From Aphidius gifuensis (Eukaryota; Arthropoda; Insecta; Hymenoptera; Braconidae), in assembly GCF_014905175.1 (NCBI RefSeq), contig NC_057788.1, positions 15,277,404-15,341,403 on the forward strand: a stretch of 64,000 nucleotides of DNA. The letters run 5' to 3'. Under the pieces are notes generated by a model. That model saw nothing but the letters and a program-made list of their open reading frames with translations. It did no database searches and was not told the origin of the DNA. Both the position numbers and the translations under genes were made by a program. Shown piece by piece: positions 1-11,132 of the stretch (the first letter of the stretch is position 1; each line of letters starts with the position of its first letter).

Positions 1-340
1 TTTCAGGTGTGCTTATAGGAGACAAAATGAGATTTTTTTCATCATATTCACATATGTCATCCAACAAATCTCCATCATTATGGAAATCATCAATTGAATC
101 TTCACAACTAGAATCATCGAGTTCAATCGCATTACAAGCTCTGTCAGATGTGTTGAATTCCACACAATTATGATCCTGACCAAAATTAACACGATTGTCA
201 TCACTAATGTCTTCACCGATGTCATCACTGGAACTAGAAGATTCACTTACTAAACTTTTAAATTCTTGTTCAATACTTTTTTTAATGAATGCGTACTTTT
301 GTGATCTTTTCCATGATCGTACTCGGAGTGGCGGTGACAT
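1..340 (-). CDS. 5' end of an acidic Ser/Asp-rich protein gene, cut by the window edge
   Basis: An open frame starts at an ATG at 340 on the minus strand and stays open to the left edge (about 113 codons). The first 30 residues are basic (MSPPLRVRSWKRSQKY...), followed by a serine run and then a long Asp/Glu-rich stretch. The strong change from basic to acidic composition and the absence of stops suggest real coding sequence, probably the first exon or N-terminus of a larger protein. I do not recognise the family. Acidic tails of this kind are common at the N-terminus of transposon-encoded insect proteins, but that is only context. The 3' part lies outside the window. Confidence 0.5.
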   Translation of the reverse strand, partial: MSPPLRVRSWKRSQKYAFIKKSIEQEFKSLVSESSSSSDDIGEDISDDNRVNFGQDHNCVEFNTSDRACNAIELDDSSCEDSIDDFHNDGDLLDDICEYDEKNLILSPISTPE

Positions 341-1489
341 GATGAACAATATTTCAATATAAATATAAAGGTGGATGTAAACTCATTAAGAATATCAATA
401 ACTGCAATGATATAATAAGTCTTCAGAGAGTAGACATCTCATCTGGTCAGCACTTCGGACTGAATAGGTCAGTTCTCATTCGTACAAACAGGTTTCCTCC
501 CCTTCTGGAATTTTTTCTTCTCTCTATTTTTTTTTTTTTCTTTTCACTTTTCAAGATGGGCAGGGCATTGAAAAAAAGAACAAGTTTTCATTCTCTTGTT
601 TTTGAATTTTTTATATTTTCTGTTTCCAAAATTCTAACTCAATTCTGGCCGAATTATGAAATTGAAAATCTAATTTCTAAGTAAATTAAATGTCCAATGA
701 TTCATTGAACATATTCAGCATCATAAATAGTTTTATTTTATCGAAAATAAAATTGATTTTACAGATTAAAAACTCACCGCAGGGTCCCTTCCATGCACAA
801 CAGTGAAAAAGAAGGACATAGAAAAAAGAAAAGAAGACTAGAGATGTCTTACACAGAATTATTGTAAACTTGCAATTTTTCTCCTTGAGAGAATTTAAAT
901 GAATAAAATAAAATTTTACAAATTTTTACCTAAAATATTGTTGAATCTGAGGAAAATAAGGTACAGAATATATATGTTCTGCTTATACGTTTCACATGTG
1001 AATTTCTTTGACTAAATTCAGTATCTTTTTTTTATGATTCGTTCGAGTTTTATGTATATCGATATCATTTTACATGTATAAATAACATTGATAGTAAAAC
1101 ATTGCCAGCCTGGTATTTCTTTCAGAAAAGGTGTCGTGGAACACAGCTTGTTAAAAAAGTTTTGAGATTTCGTTTGAGTGCGTTTGACTGAATCGTTTAT
1201 AGCACATATATATTGCAATGTTTCAAAAGCATATTTAGTAAACGTGTTATAAATACTATTTTATGAATTAAAAAAAAACATTCCAAATTAGTACCGAAAT
1301 AACGTTTTCAATACATTTAACGTACAACGTACAAAATACCATTCGGCCCCAAGGTATTGAATACATCAATTTTTCAACCTTTTAGACACGTTTCAGCAAC
1401 TTCTATTCAATAGCTTTTTTTTTAGTTCCACAATAGGACATAACAACGAGTAGTCTCGAAACATCTTTAAAACGTATGATATATATTGT
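341..1489. other. AT-rich sequence without a recognised gene
   Basis: Long A and T runs and no coding-like frame. It contains the region upstream of the acidic gene at 340, where a promoter would lie, but no TATA or initiator context can be assigned with confidence. Confidence 0.4.
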
Positions 1490-1497
1490 GGATTAAT

Positions 1498-3008
1498 CAG
1501 GGGGGTAGCACTACGTGTATTTTTTTCTGGGCTTATTTTTTTCCCTAACTGAAGATTTTTCCCATGCGCAGAGACCGATTTTTGCGTATGGGTGAAAGGA
1601 GGGGAGAATGTGGATAATATGACAATAATATCTTTAATATCGGCCCGAACTATGCTACCGACTGATTTATATTATAATTTGAAATGTGATTAATATTTTT
1701 TATTTTTATTTATTTATATAATATCGTATGATAAATAGAAAGCTATTGGAAAAATGTCTATGGAAAAGATGTAGCCACATGTTAATTAATATAAAATTAA
1801 TTTTGCCAAAGGAATTAACATGTAGGCATCCTCTTTTCCTTAGCTAATACTTTTCCCATAGCTTTTTATTAATTTGAAAAAATAAATGGTCATAGAGAAA
1901 AAGGTAGCTAAGGAAAAGATGTTGTCACATGTATATTTATACGAAATTAATTTTGCCAAAGAAATTAACATGTAGGCGACCTCTCTTCCTTAGCTAATAT
2001 TTTTACCATTGCTTTTTATTAATTTAAAAAAATAAATGGTCATAGGAAACATGGTAGCTAAGGAAAGGATGTTGTCACATGTTAATTTATAAGAAATATA
2101 TTTTGTCAAAGAAATTAACATGTAGGGCAACCTCTTTTCCTTAGCTACATCTTTTCCTTAGCTACTGCTTTTTCTTGGACATTTGTATTTAAAAAAAAAA
2201 AATATACATGTATTTTTATTTAATATAAATTGTGGGTCAGTTAAGGAGATGTAGCTAAGGAATTAATGTGACCTTAATTCCTTAGCTACATCTTTTCCTT
2301 AGCTACTGCTTTTCCTTGGACATTTTTTATTTATTTTATAAATAAAATACATGTAAATTTATTTTTTAAAAATACAAATGTCCAAGGAAAAGCAGTAGCT
2401 AAGGAAAAGATGTAGCTAAGGAATTAATGTGACTAATGAATTATTTCCTTGAAATATAATTCTTTGGCAACATTAATTCCTTAGTCACATTAATTCCTTA
2501 GCTACTGCTTTTCCTTGGACATTTTTTATTTATTTTATAAATAAAATACATGTAAATTTATTTTTTAAAAATACAAATGTCCAAGGAAAAGCAGTAGCTA
2601 AGGAATTAATGTGACTAATGAATTATTTCCTTGAAATATAATTCTTTGGCAACATTAATTCCTTAGTCACATTAATTCCTTAGCTACATCTTTTCCTTAG
2701 CTACTGCTTTTCCTTGGACATTTTTTATTTATTTTATAAATAAAATACATGTAAATTTATTTTTTAAAAATACAAATGTTAATCAAATTAATTGTATGGT
2801 TTCATTATATATTTAAATTTACTATCCATTCGAGGAAAACTGCAATTTAACTGGTAAGGAAGAATCGAGATAGATAACGTAGAAATTAAAAAGGTTTTTA
2901 TCATGTGACTACAAAATGGCGTTCCGTTACTAGACTTTTTCTGGGGAATCGACTCATCTAGGGTGACAAACTACAGCCCATATAAATACATGTAGTGCTA
3001 TCCCCCTG
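1498..3008. mobile_element. Non-autonomous hAT-type DNA transposon (about 1.5 kb)
   Basis: The left end reads CAGGGGGGTAGCACTACGTG and the right end is its inverted copy (reverse complement CAGGGGGATAGCACTACATG), with further matching bases inward. Both ends are flanked by the same 8-bp sequence GGATTAAT (1490-1497 and 3009-3016). Eight-bp target duplications and termini beginning CAG are characteristic of the hAT superfamily. The interior has no transposase frame and is filled by inverted repeats, so the element would depend on a transposase encoded elsewhere. Family assignment is by termini and duplication length only. Confidence 0.8.
1741..2780. repeat. Nested palindromic array inside the hAT-type element
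   Basis: Variants of CCTTAGCTACTGCTTTTCCT and its reverse complement alternate many times, separated by AT-rich spacers such as TTTATTTTATAAATAAAATA that are themselves palindromic. Two classes are visible: an older set at 1741-2170 built on CTTTTCCTTAGCTA, and a younger, nearly identical set at 2220-2780. Whole blocks of about 180 bp recur, so the array has grown by duplication of hairpin units. Confidence 0.8.
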
Positions 3009-3243
3009 GGATTAATGCTGTACAGAATGATTTTTTAAACGTTCCATAAAAATATATTGAAAATGTTAATTTCGTAACATTTTGGAATGACTAAATCAAA
3101 AACCTATTCAATGCGTATTTTAGGTACCAGTAAGCAATAGTGATAAGATTGAGAGATAAGTAACGTTTACAGCACATTTCTAAAACGTTTGCACAGAAAC
3201 ATTTCAGAATCAACTCACTTGATGTGTTTCTAAAACTTTATAT
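3009..3243. other. Right target duplication of the hAT element and AT-rich spacer
   Basis: 3009-3016 is the second copy of GGATTAAT. The rest is AT-rich with repeated short AACGTTT/AAACGTT words and no gene seen. Confidence 0.4.
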
Positions 3244-4332
3244 TCAAAACATTTCAGATAGATATTTAAAAAAGATTGTAAAAACGTTTTTTTTGGTTTT
3301 TGATAAATTAAAAACCTTAAATAGGTTGTATAAACGTTGTGAATATCTTTCTAGGAAACATTTCGGATAAAACGTATTAAAGATTAATTTTTTAACGTAT
3401 CTTTGCTGATCGGGAGGTCTAGGGAATACAAATCGACAGTGTTTAATCGTTTTTACGTATTTATTTTTTGATGACCTCATACAATAACCATTATGATGAT
3501 GATTTTGATGGGTCGTTACCCTACGATGCAATAATGGTGACAAATTTTTATTTGGCATTTTGCAAGTCACATATTTTTAGATAAACTCTACTATTTCTTC
3601 AATTTCGTTTGCACCTATCATAGGCGCATTATCAACCCATAATAGTACATGGAAATGTTAAATACCACGGCCTTGATATTCCCGTCACCAAAAATAATGA
3701 GTAATTTTTCCAAGTGGATTACTTTCTGAGTTAAGGAAATCTAACATGGCATGACATTTTTGATCCATGTAGCGAGAGTCTGACACAGGATCTGCAGCAA
3801 TTATTTGACCCGGTAACATCTTGTCTAAGAATGGAGCATTTATTTCACGAACATATTGGATCAAATCATCACATAAATACTCTGCTGGACTTAGAGTAAG
3901 AAACCATGTAGCAGAACCATATTCTCTTATCATACACCTAAGATTATTTCTTGGCTTTTTCCGAAATTGTCCTGTGTTTGGGAGACGCTCAAATACAGAG
4001 CTTAACTCACTTTCTAACAGACCCTCACTTAATTTGTTTAAATAATTTTTTACAGTTTAACTGTCACGTGGATTTGTAACATTTAACATGTGAAAAATTC
4101 CTGACCTTTTTCGAATACTATTATTTTGTAATAAATAAAATATCTATTGCTGGTCTTGTCTGAATTGTGGCTCGAGGGAACAGAGTTTTTGCTCTATAAA
4201 ATCATGATCGCGAACCTGCTTAGCTCGGTCTTGGCACTGTCCATTTATTCCTCGAGGATATAGGTTTGGAAAGCACTGCAAATCTAAAGTTTTTACTCGT
4301 GAATCCAATGAACCGTCTTGAAAACCCAACAT
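3244..4332 (-). pseudogene. Broken Helitron Rep (Helitron-like N / HUH) domain
   Basis: Three frames in sequence resemble the Helitron N-terminal replication-initiator domain. 4332-4144 has the FPNLYPRGING and QFRQDQ patterns. 4045-3685 has the REYGSATWFLTLSPAEY and LGKITHYFW patterns. 3680-3560 reads on into the HUH motif region (HFHVLLW). Rep cleaves and joins single-stranded DNA during rolling-circle transposition. Stops and frameshifts separate the pieces, and I see neither the Pif1-type helicase nor Helitron ends, so this is a dead internal fragment. It lies between the hAT element and the gypsy LTR. Confidence 0.8.
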
Positions 4333-4490
4333 TTGATAAATGTCTGTAGCTGTTTATCGTACAAAGGATATACTGAAAAAACGATGCCGCTGGCGCAACG
4401 GTGCTTGACGCTACGGCAACGGATTTAACGTCCGTTGCTAGCCAGCTCCGTTGTCGCAACTGAACTAACGTAGAAGAATCGAAGGTCCGT

Positions 4491-5238
4491 TGCAAGACAG
4501 ATTTTCAGACCATGCGGTCGTAATTTATTACAAGTTAAGTTTGTAAATGATTTTATGATTTTAAATTGATAATTTGAATAACCAAATGTTACTTAAATAT
4601 TATTGAAACAATAAATTGATAAAATAATCAATAAGATATTGAATAAGGATAACTTACAATTGTGCTGATTGGTAGAAAATATTCTAAGTTTTTAGACTTA
4701 AAAATGCGTTGAAGCAAAGTGCCAAAATTAATAATGCTGGAAGAGCGATAACCTGGTTGACTTACAACCCAAGAGTGAACGACCGAGGATCCAGAATCTC
4801 GGTCGATGACCGTAAAGCCTCAGAGTAGGGGTGGATCCTTCGGGGATGTTCGGTTTTTCGCATAGTACAGTGTATACTTTTCTTCTATAACTAAATTCTT
4901 ATTGGTCGGGAAAATCTTACGATTTTCCGACGTTGATTAAAATTATTTCTAATTTCTTAATTATGACATGAGTGGTATCGAGAGAATCCTTATAATTTTG
5001 GGATTCTGTCGATATCACTCATTATATTAATTTATATTTAATTATTGTTATTAAAATTGGCGGTTTGGCCGCTTGGCAATTGTGCCGGCTCGAGTGATTT
5101 ATTGAGGGTGCAATGCCTCTAGCTCCCCTAAATGTAGTGTATCTATAACCAGTAAGATGGAGCTAGGGGGATCGACATACACCCTCAACATATATTATAC
5201 ATAAAAATTGAAAAGTTAGTGCACCTACCGCAGGACAT
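4491..5238 (-). repeat. 3' LTR of the gypsy-type element (left copy)
   Basis: 4491-4990 matches 30535-31020 almost base for base, including the stretch with GGTCGTAATTTATTACAAG and the block around GGGAAAATCTTACGATTTTC. On the minus strand the LTR may begin TGTAATGTCCTGCGGTAGG at 5238, directly after a purine-rich tract (GTGGGGG), which would be the polypurine primer. A 50-bp imperfect palindrome at 4975-5025 (GAGTGATATCGACAG type) sits inside, and the right copy loses similarity exactly there. The outer (left) boundary is uncertain. Confidence 0.6.
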
Positions 5239-5742
5239 TACACCCCCACAGTAAAACCTTTCGTTCAGGGAATGCAATGTACGTAAACGGAAGGCTTATC
5301 ATATTATTCCCTGAATATATTTTATTTTTGTTTACTTTTTCCCTTAAAATTACCTTATATTCTACGTTTATTTGTTGAGGTTTGAAGTTCTCGGTGATTT
5401 GGCAGTACCAGAAGATTTTGAAGTTCTTGAAGATTATTGGCTGCTTTGAAGTTCTAGATGATTGTACTTAGATTTATGATATAATTAGCTTGGTTACTTA
5501 TATAGAGGTCTTAATTACCCACTGAAATAAAATTAATTTTAATAGTAAGTAATCTTATTATTTCAAGCGACAATTAATTTATATAAATTACTTATCCTTT
5601 GAAACGGTATCTATTTTCTTATCCCTAATTTACTATTACTCTTCCGAACACCCAAAAAAAAATTCTTAATTATATATACTAATATTTGATTAACATGGAA
5701 AAGAATAAGAAGGTTTTTGTTTTATCGTTCGTTTTAAATTTC
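5239..5742 (-). other. 3' untranslated part of the gypsy-type element
   Basis: No coding frame. On the minus strand it connects the stop of the last accessory ORF with a G-rich tract just before the proposed LTR start. The polypurine tract is inferred from position. Confidence 0.35.
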
Positions 5743-7022
5743 TTAGTTTTCTGAAACTGGGGTAATAATTGACTTATTTCTATTTTGCTTACTAGGGCAC
5801 CGTGACTCATTGTAGGCTTTTACCTCTTCCTCATTAGTTATACAATTTCCCGTTAGGTGACCAATTTTACCGCATAACTGACATTGACGAGGGGGCCTGG
5901 GTTTAACAGGTTTACATACCGGACATTTTTGTTCTAAGGCTTTTTTCCGTTTTAATTTTAATTCTTTTTTTTCATTTTCTGCTGCTGACCGGCTTGCATG
6001 GATTATTGACCATATATTTGAGCAATGACTGGTAGCATGACTGTTCATTTCGCAGAATCCACATGGTTGGTCAGTTGATTTCCCCAGAGACTCTAGTTGG
6101 TCTTCCAATAGGTCCAGTTTGAGTGCAGCTAGTTTGGCTGCCATCCAACTGGGGCATTGTGTGGCTGTGTGATCTCGACCACAGAGCTGACAATGGATAC
6201 CTTTGTTTTTGGCATCTGTTATTATTTTTAGCTCTCGTGCTACCAAATGTGGGTGAGTTTCTCTATAAATTTCATTGAAACTCCATATATTTGATTTTGT
6301 AGTTGCAGTAGGACATCAATTAGAGTCCTTTGCTTTCATGTCAGGTATGCAATATTTTAATGGTTGTTTTTGAACCGGTCCCTGTACTTGAGATTTGTTC
6401 AACGGGCTATCTAGCCAGTCTAACTCTGGTTCCGGTTCCCTGGGTATACTAATGAACCCTTGGACTATTACTGTTTTAAATTCTTCCAATAAATTGTGAT
6501 GCACGATATATTCGGCTAAACAGTCTTCACACTCATAGGTCTTAAGGTCTCATAGGTTTTAAATTCTTCCAATAAATTGTGATGCACGATATATTCGGCT
6601 AAACAGTCTTCACACTCATAGGTCCGATTTTTTTGTAATAATTGGACATCACATTTTAAGCAACATAGTTTTAACCTTTTCTTTTCGATAGTCAGTATAT
6701 GATAACCTTGTAGGATTGTGTAATACTCACTCTCAACTACGTTAAACTCAGCTATGTAGCATTGAGTGCAGAGCATTACCTCTTTCCGATCTTCGGGATT
6801 TTTCCTGATGACCAATTTGGTTACCCCTTCCGCTAGTTGTACGCACAACCCGAAGTAGGCACCATCGAAGAGGTTTGTACAGCTATGGTATCTTGCTTCA
6901 AGTACTCTCTTTAATTGGGTAGATGACCAACCTTTTCCGCACTGGTTAACTTGACAATTCTTCAAGTTCCTTGAAGCCTGTAGATACTGTGGTACCGGCA
7001 TTTTTTTGTGGATGTTCTGCAA
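5743..7022 (-). pseudogene. Post-env accessory protein with zinc knuckles (broken)
   Basis: One gene spread over three pieces (7022-6516, 6504-6316, 6246-5743). The N-terminal part (about 165 residues) is Cys-rich with CxxC pairs CTQC, CCLKC and CEDC. The C-terminal part has retroviral-type knuckles: CQLCGRDHTATQC, CGFCEMNSHATSHC and CQLCGKIGHLTGNC, plus a proline-flanked CPVC. Two lesions are visible: a duplication of about 70 bp at 83-bp spacing (6474-6540 and 6557-6623) that shifts the frame, and a single in-frame TGA near 6318. Zinc knuckles normally bind viral RNA and belong to Gag; a second knuckle protein downstream of env is not part of the standard gypsy set. Function unknown; an RNA-binding role is inferred. 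Confidence 0.65.
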
Positions 7023-7559
7023 ATAATGTTGATATTTACTTACTTCATATTATCTCAGACCGTATAATTATACTTAAACATATGTATAATGTAAATAGCC
7101 TATTTATTTTAGCTTCTTTGGAAGAGTAATTAATCCGTGATTATTTATTCTTTCAAATGGACAGTTAATGATGAATAAATGTACCACAAAATAACTGAGT
7201 TACTATTAATAAAAACCCGTCGAAAAAATGTTAATTTCTTAATTACTATTGGGATATATTTGGGGCGTAAATTATAACGATGTAAATTATATAAAAAAAA
7301 ATTGGTGTTTATTACACTTCATAGCCTTAATTTATATACATCATGGTAAAGTCAGAAATAAAACAAACAAAGAAAATTATTGTGGATGACAATCATCAGA
7401 AGTTCAAGCGACGCCGGATCTTGGCAGGTGTTGGACAGCACAGTGGTGTATATCCTGATGATGTTCGCGGAGGAGGAATATCGTCAAACAACCAGTTCCC
7501 TACACCAACGCTGTTTTGGCCAGGTTGTGGTGGAACCGCGTTGTTGCTTATTCTGGGAA

Positions 7560-7977
7560 AACTCTCAATTAGTGGAGTTCTCCTTCTCCCTCCTCTTGCG
7601 AGTTTATAGGAGTCTCATCACCTTTGGTTTCTCGAGGGTGAGATTTGTACTGGGCTAAAGGACGGTATGTTTCGTCGATCATAGTCTGCTCCTATTAGTA
7701 TTGGACCTGGTCTATAGTTCACGGTGGAGTTCCCTTTTGGTTCATCAGAGGGTGGTGGTAAAAATTCAAGCTTGGTGACACAAGCTTTTTCCCATCCACT
7801 ACCTCGACAACCGTGAATTTGTTTTTCTGTTTGTAATCAGCTGATCGACTTTCCTGGCCACCTTCGAATGTCTTTCCCATCGGATTTGTCGATGGGTGAC
7901 CTTTCCTTTACTAGTTGGGTCCGGAGAATTCCTGTAGACGATGGTAATGGGCTATTCGCTATGTCTTGAATCTTCAT
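7560..7977 (-). pseudogene. Possible small accessory ORF between env and the zinc-knuckle gene
   Basis: An ATG at 7977 opens a 46-codon basic frame ending with TGA at 7837. The same frame then continues for about 70 codons with proline-rich, coding-like composition (FLPPPSDEPKGNSTVNYRPG) before paired stops near 7605. It may be one broken gene of about 120 residues. I do not recognise it. Its support is composition and position only. Confidence 0.3.
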
Positions 7978-8116
7978 CTATAATTAAATAAAACCCCAGA
8001 ACAAACACAATGATACGTTTTATTCAATACCTTCTTTTGTTACCATGATGTTCTTATACCTAAACTTAAATTTACAGATTATTTATTATTATTAATATTT
8101 TATTGTTGATTACGAA

Positions 8117-9927
8117 TTATTTTGATTGGGGAATTTGGCGGCCATCATTATTCGCAGGAGCAGTTGGGTACAAGCCTGATTCCACAGTTCTATTCGATAA
8201 CTCTACGTCGGGAGAGGTCTCATTGAGGTACTCCCCACTACCAGTTCGTTTTGTTTTTCTTTCATGTAACAGGCCAGTCGCCAGCGTTGACCATAATGCT
8301 GCCAATAAATGTACTGACCAACCGTATACAGCATGGAGGGCGTACCCATGTAATAAAGTGTCTGCTATTGTCTTAACAATGTGTACAATGGTAAATATAC
8401 CAATTACTCCAGCACTGATATTGCCGAAATAAGTAAATTTACCCCATGTCTTTTCCCAGACACTTTCAGAAATTTTTTTAAAGTCTTCATCGCTAAAGAT
8501 TCCCATGTAGGATCTCTTAGCGTAAACGAGGTTTGTACCAGAAGCTTGAGCGTTGCATTTCCAGCTAGCTTTAGTGTCAGGTTTCAAAATTGACGGTGTT
8601 TCTCCCAAGACTGGGTTAGGAATAAATTTGTACCAAAGATTGTCGATTTTAAAGTACTGTGGTAAGGGTCCATTACATGGTAGTTGAGTTGCCTCAGGGG
8701 TTATAATGTGCGTGCGAGGGGTCATGAACATACTTTCGTTTTTACCTTCTGTAATTGGCAAATTACTGTTACATTTACCATCTTGTCTAATTTTTACCTC
8801 CATCGCCACACATTGAATCATATGAATTACTTCCCCAGCTACTATTGCTGTGTAGCCAGGTTTACCTATATATTGGTAGGCAAATTCATCGGGGATATTT
8901 GCAGCGAGGGACAGGCTTGCACGCAGTTGCTTCCTTTCTAATCTACATTCATTTTCTAGTCAGTTATAATATAAATCGCTCATCTGGTTTCTTGCCTAGC
9001 GCTCTACATAAACGAACTCAGCATCTACGTAACTCATCATATCGTGAGTTTCAAGATCGCGTCTATCTTTAGTCGAAGGTGATTGACCTCCTGTTATAAA
9101 TAATCGGGGGTGTTCGGTAGAAATTATTTTAATGCCGCAATTTTCAAATGAACCTTTTGTTTTAAGAGAAAAACTATAATCGTCGTGAGATACCGTATAA
9201 ACCGCCTTCTTTGCTTTCTATTACATCAGCCTCACCATACCATATGGTTACGTAATTGTCCGAATCACACCATTGGTTTGATGGTCTGCTGTCCCAGAAA
9301 GCATAACCGCCGTACATGTCGATACATGTTTCAGCACTCAACTGGCAAGAAGTTCCACGAACTAAAATGGATTTTGTTTTGTTCTAACTTAACTCTAGCG
9401 CTTTGTTTCGTATACGTAATGGTTACGGAAGCTGTCACGACAACATGGTTCCAGCTTCCATAAGCATCCGAATAACTTGCCCCCGAACAATCTCTATCTG
9501 AGTTCACACTCCCTGCCAGCGTAACAGATCTAAAGTTTACAATATCTGGTGACAGTTGTTGAATAACCGTGTTAGCAACTGTCACTGTTCCGTGATTATA
9601 AAGCGTTTTGCACGCATCCCTTGAAATAGGATTTATATATTTAGCGTTGCCATTGTTAGTAATGGCTACATAATCTGTGGCGGCTCCACAGTTGAAGACT
9701 ATTCTAGACACTTCAACCTTACACAGCCACGCTTCCGCCTGGGTGTATGTGGCTAGCTCGCTCAATATCACCCGTGCTTTGCTATTCTTTACTGGTTCTC
9801 GGGCGATGTCGCATTCGTCGACGTCCAACAGTGAGATAGTAGTGGTGTTTAGCATGGGTCCAGTGCAATCGAACTCAATGATCATGGCCAGTGTTAATAA
9901 CAGAGTGACTACAGTTTTCTTAAACAT
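8117..9927 (-). pseudogene. env: env-like viral glycoprotein gene (frameshifted)
   Basis: The first frame (9927-9331) starts with a signal-peptide-like segment (MFKKTVVTLLLTLAMIIEF) and has a Cys-rich ectodomain with SLLDVDECDI, RSVTLAGSVNSD and YGSWNHVVV. A second frame around 9310-9165 continues it with GGYAFWDSRPSNQ. The third (8821-8117) has PLPQYFKIDNLWYKF and ends with hydrophobic membrane segments (VIGIFTIVHIVKTIADTLL and HLLAALWSTLATGLL) before a basic tail. The pattern resembles glycoproteins of arthropod mononega/chuvirus-like viruses that have been captured by retroelements, rather than the baculovirus F-type env of classical errantiviruses. That is recognition from memory, not a search. 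At least two frame breaks and a stop near 9170 inactivate it. Confidence 0.65.
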
Positions 9928-10074
9928 CTGTAAATATTATTATAGTATTCTGGAATATGTACAATATCATGGTATCTCAGTTTCTACCGTGTGGACTGAC
10001 GCTCTCCCTCCCCACAGTAAGCTTAACGTTCTTAATTCTAACATGCTAACAAAACTTGTAAGTGAGTGATTTAA

Positions 10075-11132
10075 TTAATTGAGGTTAACTTCCTCTTCTT
10101 GTTCTAACTCCCTTAATTTTGTTTTATTTTTATCATGTATTTTAGCCTCTTCAGGCGAAATTTTGGATAATCTGAGGCGGTTTGGGGAGACTTCCTCCCT
10201 TTTTCCACCGTCTACCAGTTCCACCTCTCCTCTATCTGTTACGTTCAAAATTTCGAAAGGCCCATCCCAGTAAGGGTAGAGTTTCCCTGGTTTGGGTCCT
10301 TTTTCAATGTAAACGTAATCCCCTATCTTAAAATTTACCAGGTTTAATTTTTGATCATAATATTTTTTTGTTTTCTCTTTGCTTTGGATAAGGTTGCGTC
10401 TTGCGCAATCTTAAATTTCATGTATGGTCGTGACTAGGTCTTCCATGTACCCTTGAAATGTGGGTATTTTTTCCGACTCTAGTAACGGTTTACATGACGG
10501 TAGTCTAGCCCTTTTTCCATAAACTAATTCATATGGGGTAAATTTAGTGGACTCATGGACACTCGTATTATAAGACAAAATTGCCAAATTGAGCCATTCG
10601 TCCCAATTATCTTTTTTATTATTTACATGATGTTTGAGATACTCCCCCAATGGGTGATGTGATCTCTCTAATGAACCATTGCTTTGTAGATGAAAAGCAG
10701 TAGTTCGGCATTTATCAATTTTAAATCGGCCAGCCATTGCTTTTAAGAGCTGACTCTCGAAATTTCTTCCCCTGTCACTGAGGATTGTGACTGGAGTACC
10801 GTGAAGGCTTACGAAATTATCGATGAAGGCTTTAATTATTTCTGGGGTAGTCTGGTTAGGAATGGCTACTGCCACTACAAATTTGGTCAGTAGACACTGC
10901 ATGGTAAGAATGCATTGATTGCCTGATTTAGTGATGGCTAAAGGGCCCACCACATCCATAGCAATTTTTTCAAAGGCGGATCTGGGTGTATCAGTAATTA
11001 CCATTGGTTGTTTTGTTCTTTTACGAACTAATTTATTTTTTTGGCAGTCTAAGCAATGTTGTATTCGTGACTGGATATCTTCTTTTAAATTTTCCTTATA
11101 AAATCTTTCCTTAATTCTATTGTAAGTTTTAT
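10075..11132 (-). pseudogene. pol: Integrase of the gypsy-type element
   Basis: Reading leftward: an HHCC zinc-binding domain (PHGGHKG, then CLDCQK near 11050), the catalytic core with D in IAMDVVGP, D in TILSDRGRNFES and E in GSLERSHHPLGEY, and a C-terminal domain with GDYVYIEKGPKPGKLYPYWDGPFEI. The D,D,E triad is therefore complete. The core is the gypsy type. A frameshift near 11140 separates it from the preceding spacer, and one in-frame TAA lies near 10409; the frame ends at TAA at 10075. It inserts the cDNA copy into host DNA. The env-like gene starts 148 bp downstream. Confidence 0.85.

Noticed and set aside
7343..7658. Overlapping plus-strand frames next to env
   Set aside because: They oppose the gypsy genes, overlap each other and show no family features; the minus-strand frame there looks more coding-like.
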